Assembly (NCBI GenBank): GCA_036823295.1
Contig: DAISGD010000007.1
Span: 1-64,000, forward strand
Direction: 5' to 3'
DNA: 64,000 nt
Source: UBA4742 sp002403895
GTDB lineage: Bacteria; Actinomycetota; Acidimicrobiia; Acidimicrobiales; Acidimicrobilacustridaceae
Position numbers and translations under genes: made by a program. This document shows positions 1 to 7,756 of this stretch, in pieces (the stretch's first letter is position 1; each line of letters starts with the position of its first letter). The notes under the pieces were generated by a model. It saw only the letters and a list, made by a program, of their open reading frames with translations, made no database searches and was not told where the DNA came from.

Positions 1-114
1 AACGCTCATGTCGGGGAGCGCTCGCTACTCCTTGCACTTGACAGTCTACCTGCCACAAGGGCCGGACCCGGTCACCAGGACACGCGTCGCACTCGTCGAC
101 CCCGCGGGTGCGGC

Positions 115-1557
115 TCAGCGCTCCAGGACGGCACAAGGCACGGTGACCACCCACGGGCCCGGGAACGACTTGATGCTGACCGCCGCGCCCACGGGGGTGG
201 TCTGGCACTGCACCCGCGCCGCGTCGACCCCGTGGGACCACCACGGGCCGGCCCACGCCTGGCTCGTCGGGGACACGATCGACGCCTCGCCCCGCCACGG
301 GCTCGCCTGTCGACCGGTGTACGCGGCGGCGACGATCGCCGCCACGACGATGCCCACCGGGATCCATCCCATCCAGTTGGGTCGCACGTCGAGGGTGTGG
401 TCACAGGCGACGGCCAGTGCCGTCACGAGGAAGAGGGCGGGGACGACCGCGTAGCGCAGGGCGATTCCGGAGGTCGTGGCGACGGCGAGTCCGGTGAGGA
501 GGCACAGGGCCAGGCTCACGACGATCATCGTGCGGGCCACCGGCGTCGGTGTGCCCGCGCCGGGCTGAGCGGGCCGGCCCACGAACGCTCCGACCACCAC
601 GACGGCGAGGGCGGCCAGCACCACCAGACCCACGTGAATGGTGCTGCTCACCGACGCACCGGAACCCACGTTGGTCACGATCCGGGCCTTGAACCAGTCC
701 AGCGCGGTCGCCACATCGGCAGGCTGCACCGGCCGTGTGGCGTGCACGATGGCGCGCCCCCCGAACTGCACGGCCACACCGGCGAGCAGTCCGAGTGGGG
801 GGAGCCACGTCCCTCGACGGTGCCGCACCAGCAGTCGGGCCAGCGCCACCGGGACGAGGAACACGGCGAGCAGGGTCGAGAGCGAGATGAGCAGCAGGGC
901 GACGGCGGCCGCCACGGCCGCCACCCGACGGCGCGGGAACCAAAGGAGGAGCCAGAACCCGAAGAACACCAGGAGGAACTGGATGTTGGCCGCATTCCCG
1001 ATCACTTCCTCCCGCAGGACGGGCAGGAAGGCGACCGAGAGCCCGAGGCCGATCCGGAGCCAGCGCCGGGAGATGTAGTCGGCGCTGCGGATCTCGACGA
1101 AGGCCGCCCCGGCGGCGACGATGGCGAGGACGCACACTGCGAACACCGCCGCCGCGTCACGCACGGGGAACGCGGCAGCGATGGCGGCGATGAGGCGCGG
1201 GACGGCCTGCAGGTACCCCGCGTACCACTCCACGAACACCCCCGGTCGCTTCCTGGTCAATGCCTCCTGGTAGAAGAGCCCGCCGTCCTCCGCCCAGAAG
1301 CTGTCGAAGATGAACGGCACCCTCGCCACGGTGATGGCGGCGGCCGCCAGCCCGGTACCCACCGCCCACATCGCCTCACGCCCGGTGCCGTCACCGGCCG
1401 CGGGCTCGGGGAACAGCGAGCGCAAGACCAATCCCGGCCAGTCTCGGGGCCCACCCCCCGTCCCGGATCCGGTCCCACCCGCGGACGTGTCCACCCTCTG
1501 GCGAGGCTCGCGGGACGCATCGACATCAGGTTCGCCGGCGCGTTCCATGGCCACCAT
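115..1557 (-). CDS. Polytopic membrane protein of unknown function
   Basis: Encodes about 480 residues from ATG 1557 (a second in-frame ATG lies at 1548). The first ~60 residues are polar and Gly/Pro rich. About ten hydrophobic segments follow, beginning with a helix just before the motif VPFIFDSFWAEDGG. A short loop with paired acidic residues after the first helix is typical of GT-C-like glycosyltransferases and related integral membrane enzymes, so that fold is possible but unproven. The C-terminus ends in a ~60-residue polar tail. The gene is divergent from the CPT-like gene at 1624 with 66 bp between starts. No specific family is recognised. Confidence 0.7.
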   Translation of the reverse strand: MVAMERAGEPDVDASREPRQRVDTSAGGTGSGTGGGPRDWPGLVLRSLFPEPAAGDGTGREAMWAVGTGLAAAAITVARVPFIFDSFWAEDGGLFYQEALTRKRPGVFVEWYAGYLQAVPRLIAAIAAAFPVRDAAAVFAVCVLAIVAAGAAFVEIRSADYISRRWLRIGLGLSVAFLPVLREEVIGNAANIQFLLVFFGFWLLLWFPRRRVAAVAAAVALLLISLSTLLAVFLVPVALARLLVRHRRGTWLPPLGLLAGVAVQFGGRAIVHATRPVQPADVATALDWFKARIVTNVGSGASVSSTIHVGLVVLAALAVVVVGAFVGRPAQPGAGTPTPVARTMIVVSLALCLLTGLAVATTSGIALRYAVVPALFLVTALAVACDHTLDVRPNWMGWIPVGIVVAAIVAAAYTGRQASPWRGEASIVSPTSQAWAGPWWSHGVDAARVQCQTTPVGAAVSIKSFPGPWVVTVPCAVLER

Positions 1558-1623
1558 CGAAGCATCACGTCCTGACCCTGAACCAACCAGGGTCCAAGGT
1601 ACCCAATCGACTAGACCTGGCTT

Positions 1624-2010
1624 GTGACCCCGAGTGACGACCCGGATGCCGCGAACCCGATGCTGACCGGTGAGGTCGTGATCCTCAACGGGGCGTCGAG
1701 CGCGGGGAAGACGTCGCTGGCCGTGGCCCTTCAGGCCGAACGGGCGGCCGCCGACGAATGCTGGTTCCTGTGGGGCATCGACGACTTCATGGCCAAATTG
1801 CCGCCCGCCTGGCTGGCCTACCGGGAGGTCGGCCCCCACGCCGACGAGGGGGTCCGCTTCGAGCGGGGCGACGGCTCGATCGTGTTCCGATCAGGACCGA
1901 TCGGCGACCGGCTTCTGGCGACCTACCGGGACACCGTGGCCCGCATGGCCCTGAGGGGCCTCAATGTCATCGTGGACGAGGTCATGGTCAACCAGCCACG
2001 GGCTGAGGTG
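1624..2010 (+). pseudogene. Truncated chloramphenicol phosphotransferase-like kinase
   Basis: A GTG-started frame with the P-loop GASSAGKTS at residues ~24-32, the IDDFMAKLP segment typical of the chloramphenicol phosphotransferase (CPT) family, and VIVDEVMVN around residue 120. Family members run to about 180-200 residues. Recognisable similarity stops near residue 125, just before an inverted-repeat element at 2019-2060. The frame then stays open to 2586, but only as a shadow of the glutathione peroxidase gene on the other strand. I read it as a 3'-truncated gene, lacking the second half of the fold. A sequence join in the assembly is an alternative cause. Confidence 0.65.
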
Positions 2011-2018
2011 AAGCCACC

Positions 2019-2060
2019 TGTCCCAACGGCGCCCGTTGGTGGGCCCCACCCTTTGGGACA
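2019..2060. repeat. Multi-branched inverted repeat at the truncated gene end
   Basis: An outer 7-bp stem (2019-2025 TGTCCCA with 2054-2060 TGGGACA) encloses two smaller palindromes: AACGG/CCGTT (2025-2029 with 2033-2037) and a near-perfect GGTGGGCCCCACC (2038-2050). The whole can fold as a three-way junction. It sits exactly between the point where CPT similarity ends and the 3' end of the convergent gpx gene. It may be a terminator for gpx or a REP-like element. Confidence 0.55.
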
Positions 2061-2082
2061 AGCTGGGCCTCGACCGCGGCGC

Positions 2083-2571
2083 CTAGCCCGGCAGGTTGGC
2101 CTCGATGGCTTCGACGATCTCGGGGGCGGCGGGGTCGACCATGGGACGGAACCGACCCACGACCTCGCCCGACGGCGACAGCAGGAACTTCTCGAAGTTC
2201 CATTGGATGTCGCCGGCGGCGCCCTCGCCGTCCTCGACAGCAGTGAGCTCGGCGTAGATCGGGTGCTGGTCGTCGCCGTTGACGTCGATCTTCTCCATCA
2301 GCGGGAACGTCACCCCGTAGGTGGTGCTGCAGAACTCCTGGATCTCGTCGGCCGAACCCGGCTCCTGAGCCCCGAACTGGTTGCAGGGGAACCCCACGAC
2401 GGAGAACCCGCGATCGGCGTACTCCTCATGGATCTTCTCCAGCGTCTCGTACTGCGGGGTGAGCCCGCATTTCGACGCCAAGTTGACCACGAGCACGGCC
2501 TGGCCGGCGAAGTCCCCCAGCGAGGACGAGGTCCCATCGAGACGGTTGACCGGAATGTCGTAGAGCGACAC
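2083..2571 (-). CDS. Glutathione peroxidase family protein
   Basis: 162 residues from GTG 2571, chosen because a GGGGGAG ribosome-binding site lies just upstream and the family starts here (SLYDIPVN...). The catalytic triad of thiol peroxidases is visible: Cys in NLASKCGLT, Gln in FPCNQFG and Trp in IQWNFEKFL. The active residue is Cys, not selenocysteine. Such bacterial proteins usually take electrons from thioredoxin and reduce organic hydroperoxides in the cytoplasm. An organism making mycothiol would not be expected to use glutathione. The gene is convergent with the truncated CPT-like gene and divergent from the PhyH gene at 2708. Confidence 0.9.
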   Translation of the reverse strand: MSLYDIPVNRLDGTSSSLGDFAGQAVLVVNLASKCGLTPQYETLEKIHEEYADRGFSVVGFPCNQFGAQEPGSADEIQEFCSTTYGVTFPLMEKIDVNGDDQHPIYAELTAVEDGEGAAGDIQWNFEKFLLSPSGEVVGRFRPMVDPAAPEIVEAIEANLPG

Positions 2572-2707
2572 TGCTCCCCCTTGTGATGTGACAGATGGTT
2601 CGGCTGACGGTTCAGCGCAAGGCTGCGTGGATGGCCACGTCGCCCCAGTATCGCCGGTGGAGCGCCGTTCGCCACCCTGGGGACCGGGCACCCCTACCAT
2701 CGAGCCC

Positions 2708-3496
2708 ATGACCCCGACCAAGGAGATCGCCGAGCAGGGCTACACCATCGTCCACGACGCCATTGATCTCGACCTGACCGATGCGCTGGTGGACGATCTG
2801 ACCCGCCTGGAACATGAGCTCGCCGTGGTGCCGTCAGCCAATGACTTCGAGGGCCTCCACACCGTCCGGATCTACAACCTCCTGGTCCACGGTCCCCTCT
2901 ACCAGCAGATCCCGGTGCATCCGGCCGTGCTGTCCATCGTCGAAGGCGTCCTCGACCCCGGCTGTCTCATCTCGTCGCTGTCATCCATTGCCATCGACGG
3001 CGGCGAGACGGCCCAGCCCATCCACGCCGATGACCAGCTCATCCCGCTGCCCAAGCCGCATCCGCCCACCGTGTGCAACTCCATGTGGGCCCTCACCGAC
3101 TTCACCGAAGCGAACGGGGCGACCCGAATCATCCCCGGCACCCACCTCGCCGACCACTCCCCCGACTACGGCCACCCCTACGACTCCATCGCCGCCGAGA
3201 TGCCCAAGGGGTCCGTGCTCATCTGGCACGGCAGCCTGTGGCACGGCGGCGGCGCCAACACCACCAGCGAACGTCGCATCGGCATCGCCATGAACTACTG
3301 CGCCGGCTACATCCGCCAGCAGGAGAACCAGCAGCTCGGCATCCCCCGCGACATCGTCGCCACGTTCCCGCCCCGCCTGCGCGAGCTGGTCGGCTACGGC
3401 GTCTACAACGGCCTGATCGGTCACATCGACAAGCACTCACCCACCGATCTACTGGGCGAAGCGGTGGCCAACACCATGGTGTGGGACGGCCTGTGA
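2708..3496 (+). CDS. Phytanoyl-CoA dioxygenase (PhyH) family protein
   Basis: 262 residues from ATG 2708. A longer open frame exists upstream, but it overlaps the gpx start region. The Fe(II)/2-oxoglutarate oxygenase signature is present: H-x-D in QPIHADDQ (~residue 111), the distal His in GSLWHGGGANTT (~residue 180) and a following Arg in SERRIGI that would bind the 2-oxoglutarate carboxylate. The family hydroxylates diverse small molecules and the substrate cannot be inferred here. The next gene (3623) is on the same strand 126 bp downstream. Confidence 0.88.
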   Translation: MTPTKEIAEQGYTIVHDAIDLDLTDALVDDLTRLEHELAVVPSANDFEGLHTVRIYNLLVHGPLYQQIPVHPAVLSIVEGVLDPGCLISSLSSIAIDGGETAQPIHADDQLIPLPKPHPPTVCNSMWALTDFTEANGATRIIPGTHLADHSPDYGHPYDSIAAEMPKGSVLIWHGSLWHGGGANTTSERRIGIAMNYCAGYIRQQENQQLGIPRDIVATFPPRLRELVGYGVYNGLIGHIDKHSPTDLLGEAVANTMVWDGL

Positions 3497-3622
3497 CCCT
3501 CACCTCGGGACCGACCGCCGACCGGTCTTCTCCGCCGCGTGGGCCATTCGGCCCTTCGTGGTCAAGCATCGGTCCCGGAGCGCCGTTGTGGGGGACGCCA
3601 TGCGACCGCGACAGGACGAGCG

Positions 3623-4687
3623 ATGAGTGACTCCTTCGCGCTTGCGCGCGCCCGGCGGGCGTTGGAGGAAGCGGGCCTTCCCATGGACCTCCCGCTCGAG
3701 CGCGCCTCGAGCGTCACCAATGAGGTCTGGCTCTCCGATCGCTACGTGGTTCGGGTGAATCGCCAGGCCAACCAGCGACTCCGCCGCGAGGCGTCGATCG
3801 GCCCCCTCCTGCCCGCCGAGGTCGGCTATCCGGCCATCGAGGCCTATGGCGGCCAACTCGGCGCCGACTGGCTCATCGTCCATCGGGTGCCGGGACGCCC
3901 GCTCAGCCGCTGCTGGCCGGGCATGACCCGCGACGAGCGCCGCCGGGCAGTCAGCCAGATGGCCACCATGTTGCGCAGACTGCACCAATTCGACTGCCCC
4001 GAAGACGTGATCGATGTCGAAGCCCCCCAGCTGCTGGGCACCCACACGTTCCGGGCGGTGGATCCGCTGCTGGCCGCGCTCGACAAAGCCGTCGGGCTCG
4101 ACAACGTCGATGCCAAGCTCATCGACTCCGTCCGCCAGGTCGTGCTGGCCACCTGCTCGACTATCGAGCCGTTCAACCAGGAGACCTTTGTCCACGGGGA
4201 CCTCACCTTCGAGAATGTCCTGTGGGACGGACACGTGGTGACGGCCATGCTCGACTTCGAATTCTCCCGCGCCGCGCCCGCCGACGTCGATCTGGACGTG
4301 TTCCTGCGCTTCTGCGCCTTCCCCTACCTGCATGTGGCCGAGGACTACGAGGCCGAGACCCGGGCCATCGACTACGCCGAGGTCCCGTTTTGGATGGCCG
4401 AGGAGTACCCGGAGCTGTTCAGCTACCCGCAGGAGTTCGATCGCCTGCGTCTCTACTCGATCGCCTACGACATGCGTGAGCTCTTGGCCTTCCCGCCCAG
4501 CGGGCCGATGCAGTCGCTGTCCCCCCATCATCCCCTGCGACGCATGGAGCGGACCCTCGACGGGCTCAGCCATCTCGATCGCCTGGCCGGCAACATCGAG
4601 GCCGACCCCATGGCTCTTGACCCCGGCGAACCGATCATCAAGGGCTTCGACACTCCGGTGCCGTCAGCTCCCCTGCTCGCCTACTGA
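3623..4687 (+). CDS. Aminoglycoside phosphotransferase (APH) family kinase
   Basis: 354 residues from ATG 3623, with a GGACGAG-like site just upstream. The APH/choline kinase fold is shown by the Brenner motif HGDLTFENVLWD (~residue 191), with catalytic Asp and metal-binding Asn, and the second metal-binding Asp in LDFEFSR (~residue 210). A nucleotide-binding N-lobe with RYVVRVNR is also present. These enzymes phosphorylate small alcohols such as aminoglycosides, choline or sugars, and nothing in context indicates resistance. The 3' end overlaps the convergent lgt gene by 24 bp. Confidence 0.85.
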   Translation: MSDSFALARARRALEEAGLPMDLPLERASSVTNEVWLSDRYVVRVNRQANQRLRREASIGPLLPAEVGYPAIEAYGGQLGADWLIVHRVPGRPLSRCWPGMTRDERRRAVSQMATMLRRLHQFDCPEDVIDVEAPQLLGTHTFRAVDPLLAALDKAVGLDNVDAKLIDSVRQVVLATCSTIEPFNQETFVHGDLTFENVLWDGHVVTAMLDFEFSRAAPADVDLDVFLRFCAFPYLHVAEDYEAETRAIDYAEVPFWMAEEYPELFSYPQEFDRLRLYSIAYDMRELLAFPPSGPMQSLSPHHPLRRMERTLDGLSHLDRLAGNIEADPMALDPGEPIIKGFDTPVPSAPLLAY

Positions 4688-5665
4688 CGGCTCGTCGTCC
4701 AGTTCGTCGTTCAAACCGGCGCCGTCCTGGGCCGCCTCGCTGGTGGATTTCGTCGATCCATCCGTCCCGGTCGAATCAGCCGGGTCGAGATGGACCCTCT
4801 GGAACCGATGCCCATCCATATAGGGCTCATCGGAATCCCCCGGACGTCGGCGCAACCCGCGCAGGGCCAGGAACAACCCCACGCCGGCGAAGGCGATGAG
4901 GCTCATCCAGGTGTTGACCCGCAGGCCCAGGATCTTGTTGGCCAGATCGATGCGCAACGATTCCACCAGGAATCGCCCCGCTGCGTAGCCGCCGATGTAG
5001 AGGGCGAAGATGCGACCCGGCCGCAGCACCCGGCGCCGATCGATGAGCACCAACAGGCTGGCCAGGGCCAGGTTCCACAGCGCCTCGTAGAGGAAGGTCG
5101 GCTGGTAGGTGGCAACCAACTCGTAGCCGGCCGGCCGGTTGGCCGGGCTGATCTCCAGGCCCCACGGCAGCGAGGTGGGCCGGCCGTAGAGCTCCTGGTT
5201 GAAGTAATTGCCCAGACGGCCGATGGCCTGTGCCACCGCCACGGCCGGCGCCACCACATCCAGCCCGGGGCCCACACGCATGCCCCGTCGACGGGCCACG
5301 TAGACACCGACCGCCACCCCCAGCGCGATGCCGCCGGGAATGCCGAGCCCACCGTTCCATATGGTCAGCGGAGACTTGGCCCCCGCGCCGAAGGGACTGT
5401 CGAACCAGTGGCCGCGGTACAACTCGTTGTCGGTGACGACGTGATAGATCCGCGCGCCGATGAGACCCGCCGGGACAGCCCAGATGGCGATGGCCGAGAT
5501 GTCTTCGGGGTTGCCGCCCCGGGCCGCCCAGCGCCGACGGGCGATCTCGATGGCGGCGAAGACCCCGAGGGCGATGGCCAGTCCATAGGCCCGCAGATGC
5601 AGCGGACCGAGGATGATCTGGTTGGAACCGGGGCTGGGGATCGATCCGATCAGGCGGGCCGGCAT
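4664..5665 (-). CDS. lgt: Prolipoprotein diacylglyceryl transferase
   Basis: Membrane enzyme that moves diacylglycerol from phosphatidylglycerol to the lipobox Cys of prelipoproteins, the first step of lipoprotein maturation. About 333 residues from ATG 5665, with seven or so hydrophobic helices. The Lgt signature is visible as GRLGNYFNQELYG (family GRxGNxxNxE) and a conserved early IGARIYHVV segment. A hydrophilic C-terminal tail of ~60 acidic/Thr-rich residues is longer than in E. coli Lgt, as is common in actinobacteria. It lies 34 bp downstream of the acyl-CoA dehydrogenase gene on the same strand, so co-transcription is possible. Confidence 0.95.
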   Translation of the reverse strand: MPARLIGSIPSPGSNQIILGPLHLRAYGLAIALGVFAAIEIARRRWAARGGNPEDISAIAIWAVPAGLIGARIYHVVTDNELYRGHWFDSPFGAGAKSPLTIWNGGLGIPGGIALGVAVGVYVARRRGMRVGPGLDVVAPAVAVAQAIGRLGNYFNQELYGRPTSLPWGLEISPANRPAGYELVATYQPTFLYEALWNLALASLLVLIDRRRVLRPGRIFALYIGGYAAGRFLVESLRIDLANKILGLRVNTWMSLIAFAGVGLFLALRGLRRRPGDSDEPYMDGHRFQRVHLDPADSTGTDGSTKSTSEAAQDGAGLNDELDDEPSVGEQGS

Positions 5666-5699
5666 CGTCGACGCTGCCGCCGCCCCGACGCTGGTCACC

Positions 5700-7502
5700 T
5701 CAGCCGGCCAAATGCGTGCTGTCGATGGCAAACAGGTCGGCGAACCCCGCGGTGACCGGCGATTGCAGCCCCTTGACCGCCGGCATCAGCTGTTCGGCGT
5801 AGAAGCGTGCGGTCACGATCTTGGCCGCCATGGCCTCGGCGTCGCCCGTGCCGGCGTCGAGGTGGGCCTGGGCCGCCAGCGCTTGGCGGGCCATGACCCA
5901 GCCACCGGTCACGAGCGAGAACATCCGCAAGTACGGGGTGGCCCCGGCCAGTGCGTTGCGGACGTCGGCCATCCCGTGTTCCATCAGCCACCGGGTGGTC
6001 TCGGCCAGCACGTCCAGGGCCTCGGCCAGGTTGGTGCGGATCGAGGCCAGGTCGGGACCGGCTTTGTCCAGGTCCGGGTCGAGGGCGGCGATGGTGGCCA
6101 GGAAGTCCCGAACCACACCGCCGGCCCGCATCGGCATCTTGCGTCCCACCAGGTCGATGGCCTGGATGCCGTTGGTGCCCTCGTAGATGGTTGTGATCCG
6201 GGCATCGCGGAAATGCTGAGGCACGCCCGACTCCTCCACATAGCCCATGCCGCCGTAGACCTGGATGGCCAGCGACGTGACCTCGACGCCCATGTCGGTG
6301 GACCAGCCTTTGCAGACGGGGATCAGCAGGTCGACCCGCTCGGAGGCGGTCTGACGGACGTGGGCGTCGGGGTGCGAGATGGCCACGTCCATCTGCTCGG
6401 CGGTCAGGTAGATGACCGAACGGATGGCCTCGATGTAGGCCTTCATGGTCAGCAACATCCGGCGCACATCCGGGTGATCGATGATGAGCGAGCTCTCACC
6501 GGCGGGTGAGCCGGGAGCGGTGCCCTGATGCCGCTCCTGGGCGTAGCGCACCGCGTCCTGGTAGGCGCGCTCGGCCAGGGCCAGGCCTTCGAGGCCGACC
6601 GACAGTCGGGCTTTGTTCATCATCGTGAACATGTAGCGCATGCCCCGGTTCTCCTCGCCGACGAGGTACCCCACGGCGCCGTCCCCATCCCCGTAGCTCA
6701 TCACGCAGGTAGGGCTGGCCTTGATGCCCATCTTGTGTTCGATCGACACGCAGGCGACGTCGTTGCGTTCGCCCAGGCTGCCGTCCTCGTTCACCAGGTA
6801 CTTGGGCACGATGAAGCAGGAGATGCCTTTCGTCCCGGGAAGGGCCCCCGGCGTTCGGGCCAGAACCAGGTGGATGATGTTGTCGGCCATGTCGTGCTCG
6901 CCGAACGAGATGAAGATCTTGGTGCCGCTGATGCGCCACGAGCCGTCATCGGCGGGAACCGCCTTGGTGCGAAGCGCGCCCACATCGGAACCGGCCTCGG
7001 GCTCGGTGAGGTTCATGGTGCCCGTCCACTCGCCGGTGACCATCCTGGGCAGGTAGACCTCGCGCTGCTCCTCGCTGCCGTGGTGGCGCAGCATGTCGAT
7101 GGCGCCCTGGGTCAGCAGCGGGCACATCGAGAACGCCATGTTGGCGCTGGAGATGAACTCCTGCATGACGGTGCCCACCACCCACGGGAAGCCGCCCCCG
7201 CCATACTCCGGCTCGAACGGAACCGCGCCCCAGCCGGCCTCGACGTAGGCGGCGTAGGCGTCGGCGAAGCCGTCCGGGGTCTTCACCGTGTTGTCGGCCT
7301 GGTGCTGGGAGCCCTGGAGGTCGCCCACCTTGTTGAGCGGGGCGATGACCTCGGCCACAAACCGACCGTTCTCCTCGAGCACCCCCTTGATGGTGTCGGG
7401 GTCGAGGTGGGCGTAGGGCTCGAGCTGGCAGACCGCCTGCAGGTCGACCAGGTTGTCGAGCACGAAGGCGATGTCGGTCATGGGGGGTCGGTAATCAGCC
7501 AC
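5700..7502 (-). CDS. Acyl-CoA dehydrogenase, DmdC-like long form
   Basis: 600 residues from GTG 7502, preferred because the family's N-terminus (ADYRPPMTDIAFVL) begins there. ATG 7481 is an alternative. FAD-dependent oxidation of an acyl-CoA to the 2,3-enoyl-CoA is expected. Visible features are the FAD/substrate motifs NLTEPEAGSDVG and GTKIFISFGEHD and the late ITTIYEGTNGIQAIDL with the catalytic Glu. An extra C-terminal domain of ~130 residues marks the ~600-residue subfamily that includes 3-methylmercaptopropionyl-CoA dehydrogenase. The exact substrate is unknown. lgt follows on the same strand. Confidence 0.9.
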   Translation of the reverse strand: MADYRPPMTDIAFVLDNLVDLQAVCQLEPYAHLDPDTIKGVLEENGRFVAEVIAPLNKVGDLQGSQHQADNTVKTPDGFADAYAAYVEAGWGAVPFEPEYGGGGFPWVVGTVMQEFISSANMAFSMCPLLTQGAIDMLRHHGSEEQREVYLPRMVTGEWTGTMNLTEPEAGSDVGALRTKAVPADDGSWRISGTKIFISFGEHDMADNIIHLVLARTPGALPGTKGISCFIVPKYLVNEDGSLGERNDVACVSIEHKMGIKASPTCVMSYGDGDGAVGYLVGEENRGMRYMFTMMNKARLSVGLEGLALAERAYQDAVRYAQERHQGTAPGSPAGESSLIIDHPDVRRMLLTMKAYIEAIRSVIYLTAEQMDVAISHPDAHVRQTASERVDLLIPVCKGWSTDMGVEVTSLAIQVYGGMGYVEESGVPQHFRDARITTIYEGTNGIQAIDLVGRKMPMRAGGVVRDFLATIAALDPDLDKAGPDLASIRTNLAEALDVLAETTRWLMEHGMADVRNALAGATPYLRMFSLVTGGWVMARQALAAQAHLDAGTGDAEAMAAKIVTARFYAEQLMPAVKGLQSPVTAGFADLFAIDSTHLAG

Positions 7503-7649
7503 GATGAGACGGTAGACCGACATCGTCACCCGGTGAAACTGCGCCCCCAACTCGCAACCGGGCTTCCCCGGACGCCGGGGTTTGGCCCGCCATCGCCAAG
7601 TTGCGTAGAAGGAGACCCGGCTACGGGCCCAGATCTGCGCAACCCCGAT

Positions 7650-7695
7650 CCGGCGTAGGAAACGGCCGTCGCCTTTCGGTCTAGATCTACGCCGG
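7650..7695. terminator. Inverted repeat between two minus-strand genes
   Basis: CCGGCGTAG (7650-7658) is repeated in inverse as CTACGCCGG (7687-7695), a 9-bp stem with a 28-nt intervening sequence. It lies downstream of the diguanylate cyclase stop codon and upstream of the acyl-CoA dehydrogenase. A terminator role is possible, although no T-run follows. Confidence 0.35.
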
Positions 7696-7745
7696 TTCGC
7701 TCGTTTGGGTCGCCGGTTCGCTCGTTTGGGTCGCCGGTTCGGGTC
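7691..7745. repeat. 21-bp tandem repeat, two copies plus a partial
   Basis: The unit GCCGGTTCGCTCGTTTGGGTC occurs at 7691-7711 and 7712-7732 without change. A shortened copy GCCGGTTCGGGTC follows at 7733-7745. The array sits immediately 3' of the PAS-GGDEF gene. Confidence 0.85.
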
Positions 7746-7756
7746 GCCGGGTCGGA

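Noticed and set aside
232..1575. Long plus-strand frame opposite the first membrane protein
   Set aside because: Composition is Gly/Arg/His/Glu-rich with no structure, typical of antisense shadows in GC-rich DNA. The minus frame has clear membrane helices.
2083..2586. The CPT-like frame continuing to 2586 (320 residues)
   Set aside because: The extra ~190 residues mirror the gpx gene on the opposite strand and have no kinase similarity.
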